The notes under the pieces are model-generated. The model was not told where the DNA came from, searched no databases, and worked only from the letters and a program-made list of their open reading frames with translations. Shown piece by piece: positions 37,598 through 47,036 of a stretch of 64,000 bases of DNA (position 1 is its first letter; every line of letters begins with the position of its first letter). The DNA is taken from the NCBI GenBank assembly GCA_020722815.1, contig DYKB01000018.1, forward strand, positions 39,059 through 103,058. The letters are read 5' to 3'. The position numbers were made by a program, and so were the translations under genes. Origin of the DNA: Caldithrix sp. (GTDB lineage Bacteria; Zhuqueibacterota; Zhuqueibacteria; Thermofontimicrobiales; Sulfurfontimicrobiaceae).

Positions 37598-38671
37598 TTA
37601 ATCTTCCATTTCACTCATAAAAATGGCAATGGGGCGTGTTGCATCAATCTCCTGAAAAATAATTCGCAGTGTTGCCATAATCGGGATAGATAGAATCATC
37701 CCCACACTATCCCAAAGCCAGCCCCAAAACATCACGGAGAAAAGTACAACCAGTGGACTTAAATTTAACTGATGGCCTTGAATTTTGGGTTCAATTATAC
37801 TGCCCAGTACATTCTGGATGAGCAGTAAAATTAACAATAGCCATACAGCCGTCCAGGGAGAGTTAAACTGCAAGAAGGCGATTAATACCGGCAATGCCGT
37901 TGCGATAATTGAACCGAGATAGGGAATAAAATTCAGTAAAAAAGTGAGGATCCCCAAGAAAACAAAAAAATCAAGCCTGAAAATCCCCATGACAATCATG
38001 GCCAGAACGCCTGTCGCCAAACTAACAACCAATTTGACCAGAATATATTTTCGAACGCTGGTATTGATATTTCGAACAATTTCCAAAATATGACTGGCGC
38101 GATCTCGCCCATAGGCTTTAATGAAACGGGCATTGAAATATCGAACTTCTGCGATCAGGAAAAGCATAAAAAAAGCAACAACCGCCGAATTACTGACCAG
38201 ATCGAAAAAAGAACCTAAAGAACTGGTAAAAAAGGCGGTGATAGATCCGGTTGGCAGCCATTGTAAAATTTTCAAATCGCGAAGATGAAATGGAACATCT
38301 TTTTCGATAATTCCTAAATTCCTCAGAATCCCGCCCATAAGCTGATTTATTTTTCTTTCATATACTAATGAATTTTGAGCAAATCCACCGATGTTCTTAT
38401 AAATAAAAAATCCAACCAAATAAAAAATTAACAATACCAAGACAACTACTATAATATAGGACAGAATACGGGGAATTTTTTTTCTTTGCAGCGCGTCAAT
38501 GACAGGCAAAAGAATATTCACCATAAAGACAGCAATTAAGAATGGTTTTAATATCGATCCCAGTTGTTTCAAAATAAAACTTACCAACACGAGTGTTAAA
38601 AGGGATAACACGGCAATAAAAATCCGTTTTTGACCAACTGACATGAAAGTAGAATCACTTGAAGCAGTCAT
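37598..38671 (-). CDS. AI-2E family membrane transporter
   Basis: The 357-residue product has about eight hydrophobic segments and the family pattern: N-terminal helix pair with LKPFLIAVFMVNILLPVIDAL, a soluble middle region, then LDFFVFLGILTFLLNFIPYLGS and LIIQNVLGSIIEPKIQGHQLNLSPL. The last two motifs are typical of AI-2E/TqsA/PerM exporters. The substrate is unknown. It lies between the M14 peptidase and NamZ genes on the same strand. Confidence 0.92.
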   Translation of the reverse strand: MTASSDSTFMSVGQKRIFIAVLSLLTLVLVSFILKQLGSILKPFLIAVFMVNILLPVIDALQRKKIPRILSYIIVVVLVLLIFYLVGFFIYKNIGGFAQNSLVYERKINQLMGGILRNLGIIEKDVPFHLRDLKILQWLPTGSITAFFTSSLGSFFDLVSNSAVVAFFMLFLIAEVRYFNARFIKAYGRDRASHILEIVRNINTSVRKYILVKLVVSLATGVLAMIVMGIFRLDFFVFLGILTFLLNFIPYLGSIIATALPVLIAFLQFNSPWTAVWLLLILLLIQNVLGSIIEPKIQGHQLNLSPLVVLFSVMFWGWLWDSVGMILSIPIMATLRIIFQEIDATRPIAIFMSEMED

Positions 38672-38752
38672 AAGGAACTCCTGATGAAAAAAATGTTAAA
38701 TGGGGTATAATTTCCCAATATTTTCCATCAATTACACCTTTAAAATTATCAT

Positions 38753-41551
38753 TTACCAAAGATTTACCGGTTTCACCCCAAATCCGGGACCCAACATTAC
38801 AGCGTTTAAGAATAGTCTTTCAGTCCCATGAAAGTATCCGCGAAAGGTCGGTTCACCAGCAAAGAGAATAATTTGCCCTTTTCCTTTTGCCTCACGTACC
38901 AGATAACCAGTCTTTGCCCAGCGCATTTTCGCTTCTGGCCAAAGAAGTCCACCCAGACGTAATTTATTGATTTCACTAAACCTGCCAACGGTTTGAACTG
39001 GCAATCGGGCTAAATAGGCATAGCGCGTATGCAAATCAACCGGAACTTTATTGCCCACGCCAAAAGCCAGCCAGTGAGTTTCATCGAGATCTACTGACAG
39101 GATCGCACCACGGGGCATAAAAAGCTGCTGCCATTGATCCAGCCGCATTAATTCGGCATAATCAATTGGAGATTTTTGGGGCGAATTAACTTCCGGAATC
39201 GAAATATCAGTACCTTCCCAGACCAGAAGGCTATCAATTTTGAGCTGATTTAATTTTGCTTCCTGATCAGCAGCGGTTTCAAATTTTAACAACTGCTTTA
39301 ATATTTGCCGTTTTAAGCGTACCTGACTGAACTGACTGGTACTATCCGCTAAAAAAGCCGCTGCGGTTTCTATCCCAATCACAGTTCCCCCCATTTCAAC
39401 CCATCTTTTTAATTGCTCCAGGCCGGTTTTACCCAGCGCCTCCCGATATTGATTGGGACTGGAGGTTGATGGCAAAATAAGCACATTATATTTTGACAAA
39501 TCGGTCGACTTTAGTCGTGACAACAGCAACAGACTCGTGCGTAAACGCATCCGATAGTCCAGCAAATGCCACATTGCACCAAAATTTAATGGATCGGTTC
39601 CTTCGCCAGTTACCAGGGCGATTCGGGGCGGCGTTAACGATACGAAAAGGTCTTCTCCCAGATCAGGACCCGTTTTTGAAAGCGCGGTATTCATTCCAAT
39701 AATTTGAATGCCGGTTTGTTCGGCTAATTCCTGCATTGCCAAATGAAGTTCAGTTGAATTTTCATGATTTCGTAATAAAAGCGTTCCAGCAGAATAGTGT
39801 TGTCCCGCTATTTCAAATGCCGCATTGGCCGAACGAACCAGAAAATGGTGATTGAACAGCCAGGATAGTGCATTCATCGCTCGATCATCTTTGATTTCAA
39901 TGAGATAGCCAAACTTCGGCTGCGAATTTTTCACCGTTCCCTTGAATACCGGCAACTCGGAAATTTGTGCCATTTTCACAGAAGGCGATTGGTCAGTATA
40001 ATAACAATCGAGATGATAGGCCATGGGCATGGAAAAGCCGGTACTTTCATAAAGTTTCGATCCTTGGTGTTTTTCCAGCGATTTTCGTTCTTCTGTCAGA
40101 AAAGAATTCACAATTCGCGGATCGAATTCGAGGATGGCCTTTGCCAGCCGTCCCATGGGTTGTTCCAGGGGAATCACAAACGTTCCGGCGGGTAAGGAGT
40201 TATTCACGGGAGAATTGCCCCAATAATCGCGTGTATTGGTAGCTTTAAAGCCGTTCTCAGCCCTATAGACCTCAATTTCCAGCCACCGCAATTTTTGAAT
40301 CAAACGCAGGGATCTGGTGGGATTTTTGGCATCCGGTACAATCAGAAAACAGGGGGAGTTTTTCTTTTTCATCGAAGCCAGCCAATCAACTTTTGCCTGA
40401 TAAAATTCAGTTAACAGCATCTTTCGATTCGCCGCCGCCGTCTGTAAATTAGCCAATGAGCTGACCAGATGATGATGAATCCCTTCACGATACGTGAGCA
40501 GCGTTCCATCTGCTTTTTTAATGATAGAACCATTTGAGCGTGCCTGTTCATATAAAATGCCAATTGCATCAAAATAAAGCGGCCAGGCCGCGCCAAAACC
40601 CGGATACCACTCATCGTTCCAGGCACCGGTATAATAGCTCCAGCCATACTGATCAAAAGCCTTCGCTTGATCCAGCTCAAAAATTTGCCACCATTTTTTC
40701 ACATGCTGACTGATATTGGGATTTATCGGTTCAGTAGGCGGAGAAAACAGATATGTACTGGAACTGCCCATCTCATGTGAATCGATGACCACCTGTGGAT
40801 TCCAGACCAGAATCATGCGGGAACAGGCGCGCGTTTCGGGATGCACCAGCGTCACCCAGTCGCGATTCAAATCAAACAGATAATGATTCCCCCGGCCACG
40901 CGGCCAGACGCCGGCATGCGTAATCGTCTCCGCATCCGAATTGGGGACCATCCCGCTCCATTGCTGGATTTGAGACAAATAGCGTTCGCGGCCATCCGGA
41001 TTAATCATGGGAACAATACAGTGAACCAGGTCCCGATTTAATCGGGAAGTCAATGAATCGGTGCCAGCCGCCAACTGGTAGGCAACCTGAAGCGCGGCAT
41101 CGGAACTGGAAAGCTCATCACCATGAATGCCATATCCTAACCAGACAATCGCCGGTGAATTTTCACAAATCAATCTGGCGTCAACAGGGTTTAGCTTCCG
41201 GGGATCAGTTAATTTTTTGATATTTTCACGAATGATTTCAATATTGGACAAATTTTTAATGGAAGAGATCAACATCAAATACAATTTTCGATGTTCATAA
41301 GTCTCGCCAATTTCGACAAGCTTTACGCGTGAAGATGTTTGTGCCAGATATTTAAAATAATCCACCACTTCCTGATAACGCGAAGGGCGTTCACCCGCCG
41401 GAAGCTGTAAAAATTGATCCGGGGATTGAATTGTGGATTCATCGGTGTTATTGAGAAAGAGGGCTCCCGTTTTCTCTTGCGAAAAAACAATTACAATATG
41501 AAAAATGAAAATCAATATCATTGAAAATTTCATGTATATAACTTTCAACAT
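38753..41551 (-). CDS. Secreted M14 zinc carboxypeptidase-like protein
   Basis: ATG 41551 follows AAAAGGATC well, giving 932 residues; the ATG at 41569 is an alternative. After a signal peptide comes an M14 domain with the zinc ligands His143 and Glu146 (GIHGDE) and His259 (IDSHEMG), plus NPDGRERY and DLNRDW. This matches the large M14 proteins common in Bacteroidota-like groups. The second half (about 420-932) contains a ThuA/glutamine-amidotransferase-like Rossmann region near 640-720 (ALVTGEGTD, YNVLILPSTS, GGTVIGIETAAAF). The preferred peptide substrate is unknown. Confidence 0.88.
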   Translation of the reverse strand: MLKVIYMKFSMILIFIFHIVIVFSQEKTGALFLNNTDESTIQSPDQFLQLPAGERPSRYQEVVDYFKYLAQTSSRVKLVEIGETYEHRKLYLMLISSIKNLSNIEIIRENIKKLTDPRKLNPVDARLICENSPAIVWLGYGIHGDELSSSDAALQVAYQLAAGTDSLTSRLNRDLVHCIVPMINPDGRERYLSQIQQWSGMVPNSDAETITHAGVWPRGRGNHYLFDLNRDWVTLVHPETRACSRMILVWNPQVVIDSHEMGSSSTYLFSPPTEPINPNISQHVKKWWQIFELDQAKAFDQYGWSYYTGAWNDEWYPGFGAAWPLYFDAIGILYEQARSNGSIIKKADGTLLTYREGIHHHLVSSLANLQTAAANRKMLLTEFYQAKVDWLASMKKKNSPCFLIVPDAKNPTRSLRLIQKLRWLEIEVYRAENGFKATNTRDYWGNSPVNNSLPAGTFVIPLEQPMGRLAKAILEFDPRIVNSFLTEERKSLEKHQGSKLYESTGFSMPMAYHLDCYYTDQSPSVKMAQISELPVFKGTVKNSQPKFGYLIEIKDDRAMNALSWLFNHHFLVRSANAAFEIAGQHYSAGTLLLRNHENSTELHLAMQELAEQTGIQIIGMNTALSKTGPDLGEDLFVSLTPPRIALVTGEGTDPLNFGAMWHLLDYRMRLRTSLLLLSRLKSTDLSKYNVLILPSTSSPNQYREALGKTGLEQLKRWVEMGGTVIGIETAAAFLADSTSQFSQVRLKRQILKQLLKFETAADQEAKLNQLKIDSLLVWEGTDISIPEVNSPQKSPIDYAELMRLDQWQQLFMPRGAILSVDLDETHWLAFGVGNKVPVDLHTRYAYLARLPVQTVGRFSEINKLRLGGLLWPEAKMRWAKTGYLVREAKGKGQIILFAGEPTFRGYFHGTERLFLNAVMLGPGFGVKPVNLW

Positions 41552-41601
41552 TTCTGATCCTTTTCTCATTATTTTTAAATAAACAATTGCAACAATTTAC
41601 C

Positions 41602-41753
41602 ACCGTACACTTTTTGATAACACCCGACCTGACCCCTCACCGGAACCTTCTCCCCCAGGAGAAGAGAGAAGAGCGACGCCCTCTCCCTTTGGGAGAAGGT
41701 TGGGGTGAGGGTCCCAAGGGTGGTTTAAACAAGATTTACAAAAAGTGTAAGGT
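41602..41753. repeat. MITE-like element, family B, copy 1
   Basis: The ends ACCGTACACTTTTTG (41602-41616) and its inverted copy ACCTTACACTTTTTG (read on the minus strand from 41753) match at 14 of 15 bases. The inside holds the CCCTCACCGG/GGTGAGGG palindrome. The 152-base length and structure match 60576-60727. It sits between two minus-strand genes and encodes nothing. Confidence 0.75.
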
Positions 41754-41837
41754 CGTGAATGTGACAGTTTTACAAAATCTAAAATCAAATTTGTTATTCT
41801 TCGTGTATCTATGCCCGGGTGGCATAAATTTATAAAT

Positions 41838-42872
41838 TTAAGCGAAAATTTCACGCATTATTTTAACAGCCAATTGAATCTGTTCCTGATTTACATCCAG
41901 ATGCGTAACCGCCCGCACCAAAAATTCACCAAAAGGAACCATCAGCACGCCTTTTTTCCCAAGAAGTTCAACCACCTGATAGGCATTCAGGCCGGATTTC
42001 GCGACATCAAAAATCACAATATTCGTTTCGACATTTTCCAGGTCGATTTGAAATTTTTTAATTTGTGATACGCCTTGAGCAATTAATTGGGCATGCTGGT
42101 GATCTTCTTGCAGTCGTTCAATATTATTTTCCAGCGCATAAAGGGCCGCCGCAGCAAGAATTCCAACTTGCCGCATGCCGCCGCCCAGCATTTTTCGGTA
42201 GCCATGTGCCTGATGAATAAAATCTTTCGAACCAATGACGATGGAACCGACAGGCGCTCCCAAACCTTTTGAAAAACAGAACATTAACGAATCAAAATAT
42301 TGTGCATATTGCCAGGGCTCATAACCAGTGGCCACGCAGGCGTTGAACAGTCGGGCACCATCGAGATGGCTTTTAATCGAATGAGATTTAGTATAGTCAT
42401 AAATCTGCGCCAAAAGTTCGATTGGATAAATCTTTCCGCCGCCACGATTGTGTGTATTTTCCAGACAGAGTAATTTTGTTTTGGGGACATGCACATCTTC
42501 AACCGGACGAGTGGCGGAACGAACCTGATCCGGCGTTAAAATTCCATTCGTACCGATAACCAGATAAAACTGGACGCCTGCCAGCGTTGCGGCACCGGCA
42601 CACTCATAATTAAAGGTGTGAGATTCCTTTTCGACAATCACCTCATCACCACGCTGTGTATGGGCTAAAATTGATACAATATTGGCCATTGTCCCTGATG
42701 GTACAAACAGGGCGGCTTCCTTGCGAAACATTTTGGCAACCCGCTCCTGCAATAAATTGACCGTTGGATCATCCCCCCAGACATCATCGCCGACTTCAGC
42801 CTTTGCCATGGCTTCCCGCATGGCAGGCGAAGGCCTGGTAACGGTATCGCTGCGTAAATCGATATAATGCAT
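41838..42872 (-). CDS. ltaE: Low-specificity L-threonine aldolase
   Basis: ATG 42872 follows AAAGGAGAAAC; the frame extends further upstream only through a repeat. The 344-residue product is a PLP enzyme of the threonine aldolase family, cleaving threonine or allo-threonine to glycine and acetaldehyde. Visible: DLRSDTVTRPSPAM at the start, PSGTMAN, ESHTFNYECAG, SHLDGARLFNA (Asp171) and the PLP Lys202 in CFSKGLGAPVGS. It appears monocistronic. Confidence 0.95.
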   Translation of the reverse strand: MHYIDLRSDTVTRPSPAMREAMAKAEVGDDVWGDDPTVNLLQERVAKMFRKEAALFVPSGTMANIVSILAHTQRGDEVIVEKESHTFNYECAGAATLAGVQFYLVIGTNGILTPDQVRSATRPVEDVHVPKTKLLCLENTHNRGGGKIYPIELLAQIYDYTKSHSIKSHLDGARLFNACVATGYEPWQYAQYFDSLMFCFSKGLGAPVGSIVIGSKDFIHQAHGYRKMLGGGMRQVGILAAAALYALENNIERLQEDHQHAQLIAQGVSQIKKFQIDLENVETNIVIFDVAKSGLNAYQVVELLGKKGVLMVPFGEFLVRAVTHLDVNQEQIQLAVKIMREIFA

Positions 42873-43370
42873 TGTTTCTCCTTTAGTTGAGATATTTTCA
42901 AATTGAACGAAATTAAATATAAGCAGAATGAATTTTATTTTCAAGTTGAATATTTTTTTTATCGTTGCAATCTGAATAATTAATGTCTGTCCAAAAACAC
43001 ATCCGGAACTGTCATTGCGAGGAGCGTTTTGTGCGACGAAGCAATCTCCGCTGTTTAACGATGGGATTGCGAGCCTGAAAAACAGGCTGCGGCAAAAAAC
43101 GCCTCGCCATGACAGAATTGGGTACTTTCGGACAGACACTAATTATTTATCAATTTTAAAGAATCAAACCGCTGATTGCCCGGATTTCGTAGAGAAAAAT
43201 GCATAGCCATCGGTGAAATCAGTGAAATCTGTATTTACAATGAAAACATTCCCAATATAGGTAATGGGCATAGAATTTGCAATATACAAATCTGGCATTA
43301 TCAATTACAATTTTGTATTTACATTCTGGTTAGACAGGAGTTTAACCGCAATATGCCAGGAGAGCAGCCC
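42873..43370. other. Divergent intergenic region with nested palindromic repeats
   Basis: 498 bases between ltaE (minus) and the SIR2 gene (plus). It contains the repeat 42975-43147. No gene is supported, although the SIR2 frame is open back to 43176 without a good start signal. Confidence 0.5.
42975..43147. repeat. Nested palindromic repeat, family A core inside a second inverted repeat
   Basis: The inner hairpin 43009-43115 (CTGTCATTGCGAGGAGCG... to ...CGCCTCGCCATGACAG) is a second copy of the family at 16581-16669. It is enclosed by another inverted repeat, AATAATTAATGTCTGTCC (42975-42992) against 43130-43147, matching at 17 of 18 bases. Confidence 0.8.
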
Positions 43371-44573
43371 ATGAACCAGACCATCCTTCATCATCCCGAA
43401 CGCGAATTAAGAGAATTACGGTCGCAACTCGCTTATACCAAACGGACAGGATTTTTATTTGGTGCCGGCACTTCAAAAGCGTCCGGTTTACCGGATTTGC
43501 AGGAATTAACCCATCTGATTGAAAAAAATTTATCAACATCGTATAGTGAAGTATATCAACGTCTCAAAAATTCTATCACTCAGCGCAGTTCAGGAACATC
43601 TATCGAGTCGATTATCAATCAAATTCGCCTGATTCGACAGGTTACCGGGGAAAATAAGACAGTATCTTTTGATGGAATCGACGGAGAAACCGCTGTTGAT
43701 TTAGACCGTGAAATCTGCAACGGCATTTATAAAATTCTCGCCAATCCGGAACAAAATTGCACAACCCTTTCAATTCAAAAATTTGCTGCCTGGCTAAATG
43801 GGCGGAAGTCCAATTTCCCGGTGGAAATTTTTACCACAAATTATGATTTAATATTTGAAAAGACGTTTGAAAGTTTACAAATTCCCTATTTTGATGGATT
43901 TATCGGTTCGCAGGAAGCTTTTTTTTGCCCGGAAGCAGTTGAATTTGTTACCTCCACTTATTCTCCCCCCAAATCCTGGCTCCGGCTCTGGAAGCTGCAT
44001 GGTTCTTTAAACTGGTTCTGGAAGCCGGGAAGGGACGACCATTCGCCGCGCATTATTCGCGTCAATCAAACAGCGCAATATCTGAATCCGCAACAAGAAT
44101 TGGTCATCTACCCTTCCCGTGAAAAATATGAAGCCAGCCGTAAACAGCCATATTTAGCTTTTTTTGATCGCCTGAAATCGTGGCTGCTCGCAGGTGATGG
44201 TTTATTCATTGTTGCCGGCTATTCTTTTTCGGACGCACATATCAATGAACTCTTTTTTTCAGCACTCGGGATCAATAAAAAATTGCATCTCATTGGCTTT
44301 TGTTATTCGGATGATGTCATCAATAAGTTAACAAAAATGGGAATCGATTTTTCAAATCTGGTACTGCTAAGTCCCGGACAGGCGTTGATAAGGGGCATAA
44401 AAGGGACATGGAAAGAAATGCCATTGAGGAATTCAATTCAATTTCGATTTTGGGACCGGGAAACAGGGACTTTAAAATTGGGTGATTTTAACGAATTGGT
44501 CAAATTTTTACTAAATACTTCTGGTCAGGAAGACAGGATCGAATATCAACTCAGGTTAAATCATGCTGCATGA
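43371..44573 (+). CDS. SIR2-family protein of a SIR2-HerA defence pair
   Basis: ATG 43371 follows AGGAGAG (43358-43364) with good spacing and gives 400 residues; ATG 43353 and an open extension to 43176 are less likely. The SIR2 fold is shown by GAGTSKASGLPDL (31-43, NAD-binding), TTNYD (155-159) with Asn157, KLHGS with His210, and GYSFSD near 284 (late Rossmann motif). The zinc cysteines of protein deacetylase sirtuins are absent. Defence SIR2 proteins hydrolyse NAD during phage infection. It overlaps the HerA gene by 11 bases, the arrangement of described SIR2-HerA anti-phage systems. Confidence 0.9.
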   Translation: MNQTILHHPERELRELRSQLAYTKRTGFLFGAGTSKASGLPDLQELTHLIEKNLSTSYSEVYQRLKNSITQRSSGTSIESIINQIRLIRQVTGENKTVSFDGIDGETAVDLDREICNGIYKILANPEQNCTTLSIQKFAAWLNGRKSNFPVEIFTTNYDLIFEKTFESLQIPYFDGFIGSQEAFFCPEAVEFVTSTYSPPKSWLRLWKLHGSLNWFWKPGRDDHSPRIIRVNQTAQYLNPQQELVIYPSREKYEASRKQPYLAFFDRLKSWLLAGDGLFIVAGYSFSDAHINELFFSALGINKKLHLIGFCYSDDVINKLTKMGIDFSNLVLLSPGQALIRGIKGTWKEMPLRNSIQFRFWDRETGTLKLGDFNELVKFLLNTSGQEDRIEYQLRLNHAA

Positions 44574-46386
44574 AATTTCATACATTGGAAAAATTGTCGA
44601 GGTCAATTCGGCGATTGTCGAGATTGAAATTGACAGTGAAATTACTTCGTTTACCCGTATTATTGATGGACGATTATACAAAATCGGCCAGTTGGGGACT
44701 TTTGTCAAATTTCCCATGGGGAATCTCACGCTTTATGGTGTCGTTTCAGCAGTAAGCAATCGTCCGGGCAGCGGCACAACGAATTTATTGATGCCGGATT
44801 TGGGACGGCGCTATTTACAGGTGCAATTAATTGGCGAAAGATTGGGGGATTTACCCTTCGAACGTGGCGTGGGAATCTTTCCGACAATTCAGGACGAAGC
44901 ACATCTGGTAACCGAAGCTGATTTGAAATATATTTATGGAGAAGATCATGCTGGATTAATCGAGATTGGCCGACATGCTGCTTCAGAAAATTTATCGGTA
45001 TATTTGGATTTACATCATCTGGTCGCGCGGCATAGTGCTATTTTCGGGTCAACCGGTAGTGGAAAATCCAACACCGCCGCGACCATTATCAAACAAATTA
45101 TGCAAAAAAATCCAGGTGCCCGGATTGTACTGATTGATCTGCACGGTGAATATGCATCGGCATTTGAGAACCAGGCACGAATTTTTCGAATTCAGGATCA
45201 ACAGCAGCCATTATCACTTCCGTACTGGATAATGACTTTTGATGAACTGGCATTTTTTCTGGTTGGACGAACACCGGGGCAGGAAAAGCCAGAGGATAAG
45301 CGCCTGCGGGAGGCCATTCTCTTATTAAAACAGGCAAATTCAATTCGATTAAAGGCGGGTTCAGTCAATCCGGATTTTATCACCGCGGATGCACCCATAC
45401 CATTCGATATACGGAAAATGTGGCATGATTTTAACCGGGAAGTTCACGGCACCTATTCACAGGCGCAAAAAGAGGCCCAAAATCGTATGTCGGAGGAGTT
45501 AATTGACGAAGGTGATCCATATCAACTCATTCCAGCACGATTTAAACCCTATACACCCAACAATGGGGCCCCTTTTAAATCTAAAAATGATTTAATGGCC
45601 AATTATGAACAAAAAATCTATTCGCGGCTGCGAGATAGTCGGTTTAATTTTCTTTTTAATCCAAACTCAAATAATACAGAAAATGATTTAGATCAATTAT
45701 TGCGTGATTGGATTGAAAATGATCAGCGCTTGACCATTCTGGATTTAAGCGGAATTCCGTTTGAATTAATCGATATATCAGTCGGATTACTGACCCGGAT
45801 AGTTTTCGATAGCATGTATTGGGGTCAAAAAGAACCCTACACAGGCCGTAATCGTCCCATTTTAATGGTATTTGAGGAGGCACATTCGTATCTTCCCAAA
45901 AATGAAGCGAATCATCATCTTTTTGGATATGCCCGAAAAGCAGTGGAACGAATTTTCAAAGAGGGCCGCAAGTTTGGCATTGGCGCGATGGTGGTCAGTC
46001 AGCGGCCATCTGAAATATCAGAAACGATTCTGGCACAGGTCGGCACTTTTATCGCCATGCGACTGACGAATAGCGTCGATAAAAACACGGTCAAAGCTGC
46101 CGCACCGGATAATATGACCAGTTTAATCGATCAGATTTCAGCCTTGCGAATTGGCGAAGCGATTGTAGTTGGTGAAGCCATCAAAATTCCTTCGCGGGTA
46201 AAAATCGAACAAATTACGCCGGGGCCAAATAGTCATGATCCGGAAGTCGTCCGCTGTTGGCAACAAATTTTCACGCCGGATGAAACGCATTATCAAAAAA
46301 TTGTGACGGCGTTACGGGAGCAGAAAAATATTGACGATCTAAATAGCCCATCGCCCCGAAGACACGAAGGGCATCAATTCGATTAA
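44563..46386 (+). CDS. HerA-family ATPase of a SIR2-HerA defence pair
   Basis: The 607-residue product has an N-terminal HAS-barrel-like beta domain (1-100), a region with IEIGRHAASENLSVYLD, Walker A GSTGSGKSN (162-170), IDLHGEYASAF, Walker B PILMVFEEAHSYLPK (about 431-445), and the HerA arginine block KAVERIFKEGRKFGIGAMVVSQRPSEISETILAQ after it. HerA forms a hexameric translocase; next to SIR2 it is the defence partner that assembles the complex. The C-terminal tail (SPRRHEGHQFD) reads into a dispersed-repeat-like sequence. Confidence 0.92.
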   Translation: MLHEISYIGKIVEVNSAIVEIEIDSEITSFTRIIDGRLYKIGQLGTFVKFPMGNLTLYGVVSAVSNRPGSGTTNLLMPDLGRRYLQVQLIGERLGDLPFERGVGIFPTIQDEAHLVTEADLKYIYGEDHAGLIEIGRHAASENLSVYLDLHHLVARHSAIFGSTGSGKSNTAATIIKQIMQKNPGARIVLIDLHGEYASAFENQARIFRIQDQQQPLSLPYWIMTFDELAFFLVGRTPGQEKPEDKRLREAILLLKQANSIRLKAGSVNPDFITADAPIPFDIRKMWHDFNREVHGTYSQAQKEAQNRMSEELIDEGDPYQLIPARFKPYTPNNGAPFKSKNDLMANYEQKIYSRLRDSRFNFLFNPNSNNTENDLDQLLRDWIENDQRLTILDLSGIPFELIDISVGLLTRIVFDSMYWGQKEPYTGRNRPILMVFEEAHSYLPKNEANHHLFGYARKAVERIFKEGRKFGIGAMVVSQRPSEISETILAQVGTFIAMRLTNSVDKNTVKAAAPDNMTSLIDQISALRIGEAIVVGEAIKIPSRVKIEQITPGPNSHDPEVVRCWQQIFTPDETHYQKIVTALREQKNIDDLNSPSPRRHEGHQFD

Positions 46387-47036
46387 TTTTAGAAACTCAA
46401 GGTCCTATTTTTAAATAAATTATGCGTCTAAACCAAAAAGTAATATTTTGTGATGCTGAACGAAGTGAAGATTCTATATTTTTCAAAGACTTTCGAGATT
46501 CTTCGCATCGCTCAGAATGAAAGAACATTCCCTTTTAGCGGAGGATCAGGGATAATAACCAGATAACATTCGCCAATTTAAAAAAATCCATATCAAATTC
46601 ATTAAAAAAATGCCAGGCGATTAAGATTAGAAAATACGAGGTGAATGTGGTATGCTTTCGACTTGCCGATAAATCATTCCAGCTTGATCAATCGTCATAG
46701 CCGATATCATCAAATTCAGCAATCCGGATTGACCTTCGTCAAGAATCGGATCACCCTGACAGAAACCTTATTCGCCTATCTGGTGAAAACCGCCAATAAT
46801 GTTAATGCTGGCGGGGCAATCGGGTGTTCGGAAGGTGAATAAGGGCTATAATCCACGGGTTGATAGATCAAACGAACTTGATTGACCGTTGTAACAGATC
46901 AGATCAAATTCCTGAATTTGAACCAATTTCCGTCTTCCTTCACTTTTTTATTCTTGAGATTGATATTATCCTTGCAATTTGATATTGAAAGTTTTATAAT
47001 TCTTTCATTGATTCAAAAATAGCGAGGATTTGTTTG
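46387..47036. other. Intergenic region after HerA with decayed repeats
   Basis: 650 bases without a supported gene. It holds the inverted repeat 46455-46515. The only longer frame (46645-46842) shows no ribosome-binding site or recognisable protein. This may be decayed accessory DNA. Confidence 0.45.
46455..46515. repeat. Short palindromic dispersed repeat, family G
   Basis: GCTGAACGAAGTGAAGATTCT (46455-46475) faces GAGATTCTTCGCATCGCTCAG (46495-46515) in inverted orientation, forming an imperfect hairpin. A looser relative with similar words lies at about 60785-60915. Confidence 0.65.

Noticed and set aside
41587..41835. 82- and 85-codon frames on both strands
   Set aside because: They are translations of the palindromic element 41602-41753.
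42873..43139. N-terminal extension of threonine aldolase
   Set aside because: The extension is translated repeat sequence, and AAAGGAG supports ATG 42872.
43176..43370. N-terminal extension of the SIR2 protein
   Set aside because: It has no good start signal; AGGAGAG before 43371 and the SIR2 motif spacing favour the shorter form.
46645..46842. 65-codon frame after herA
   Set aside because: No ribosome-binding site, no recognisable protein, and it lies in decayed repeat-rich DNA.
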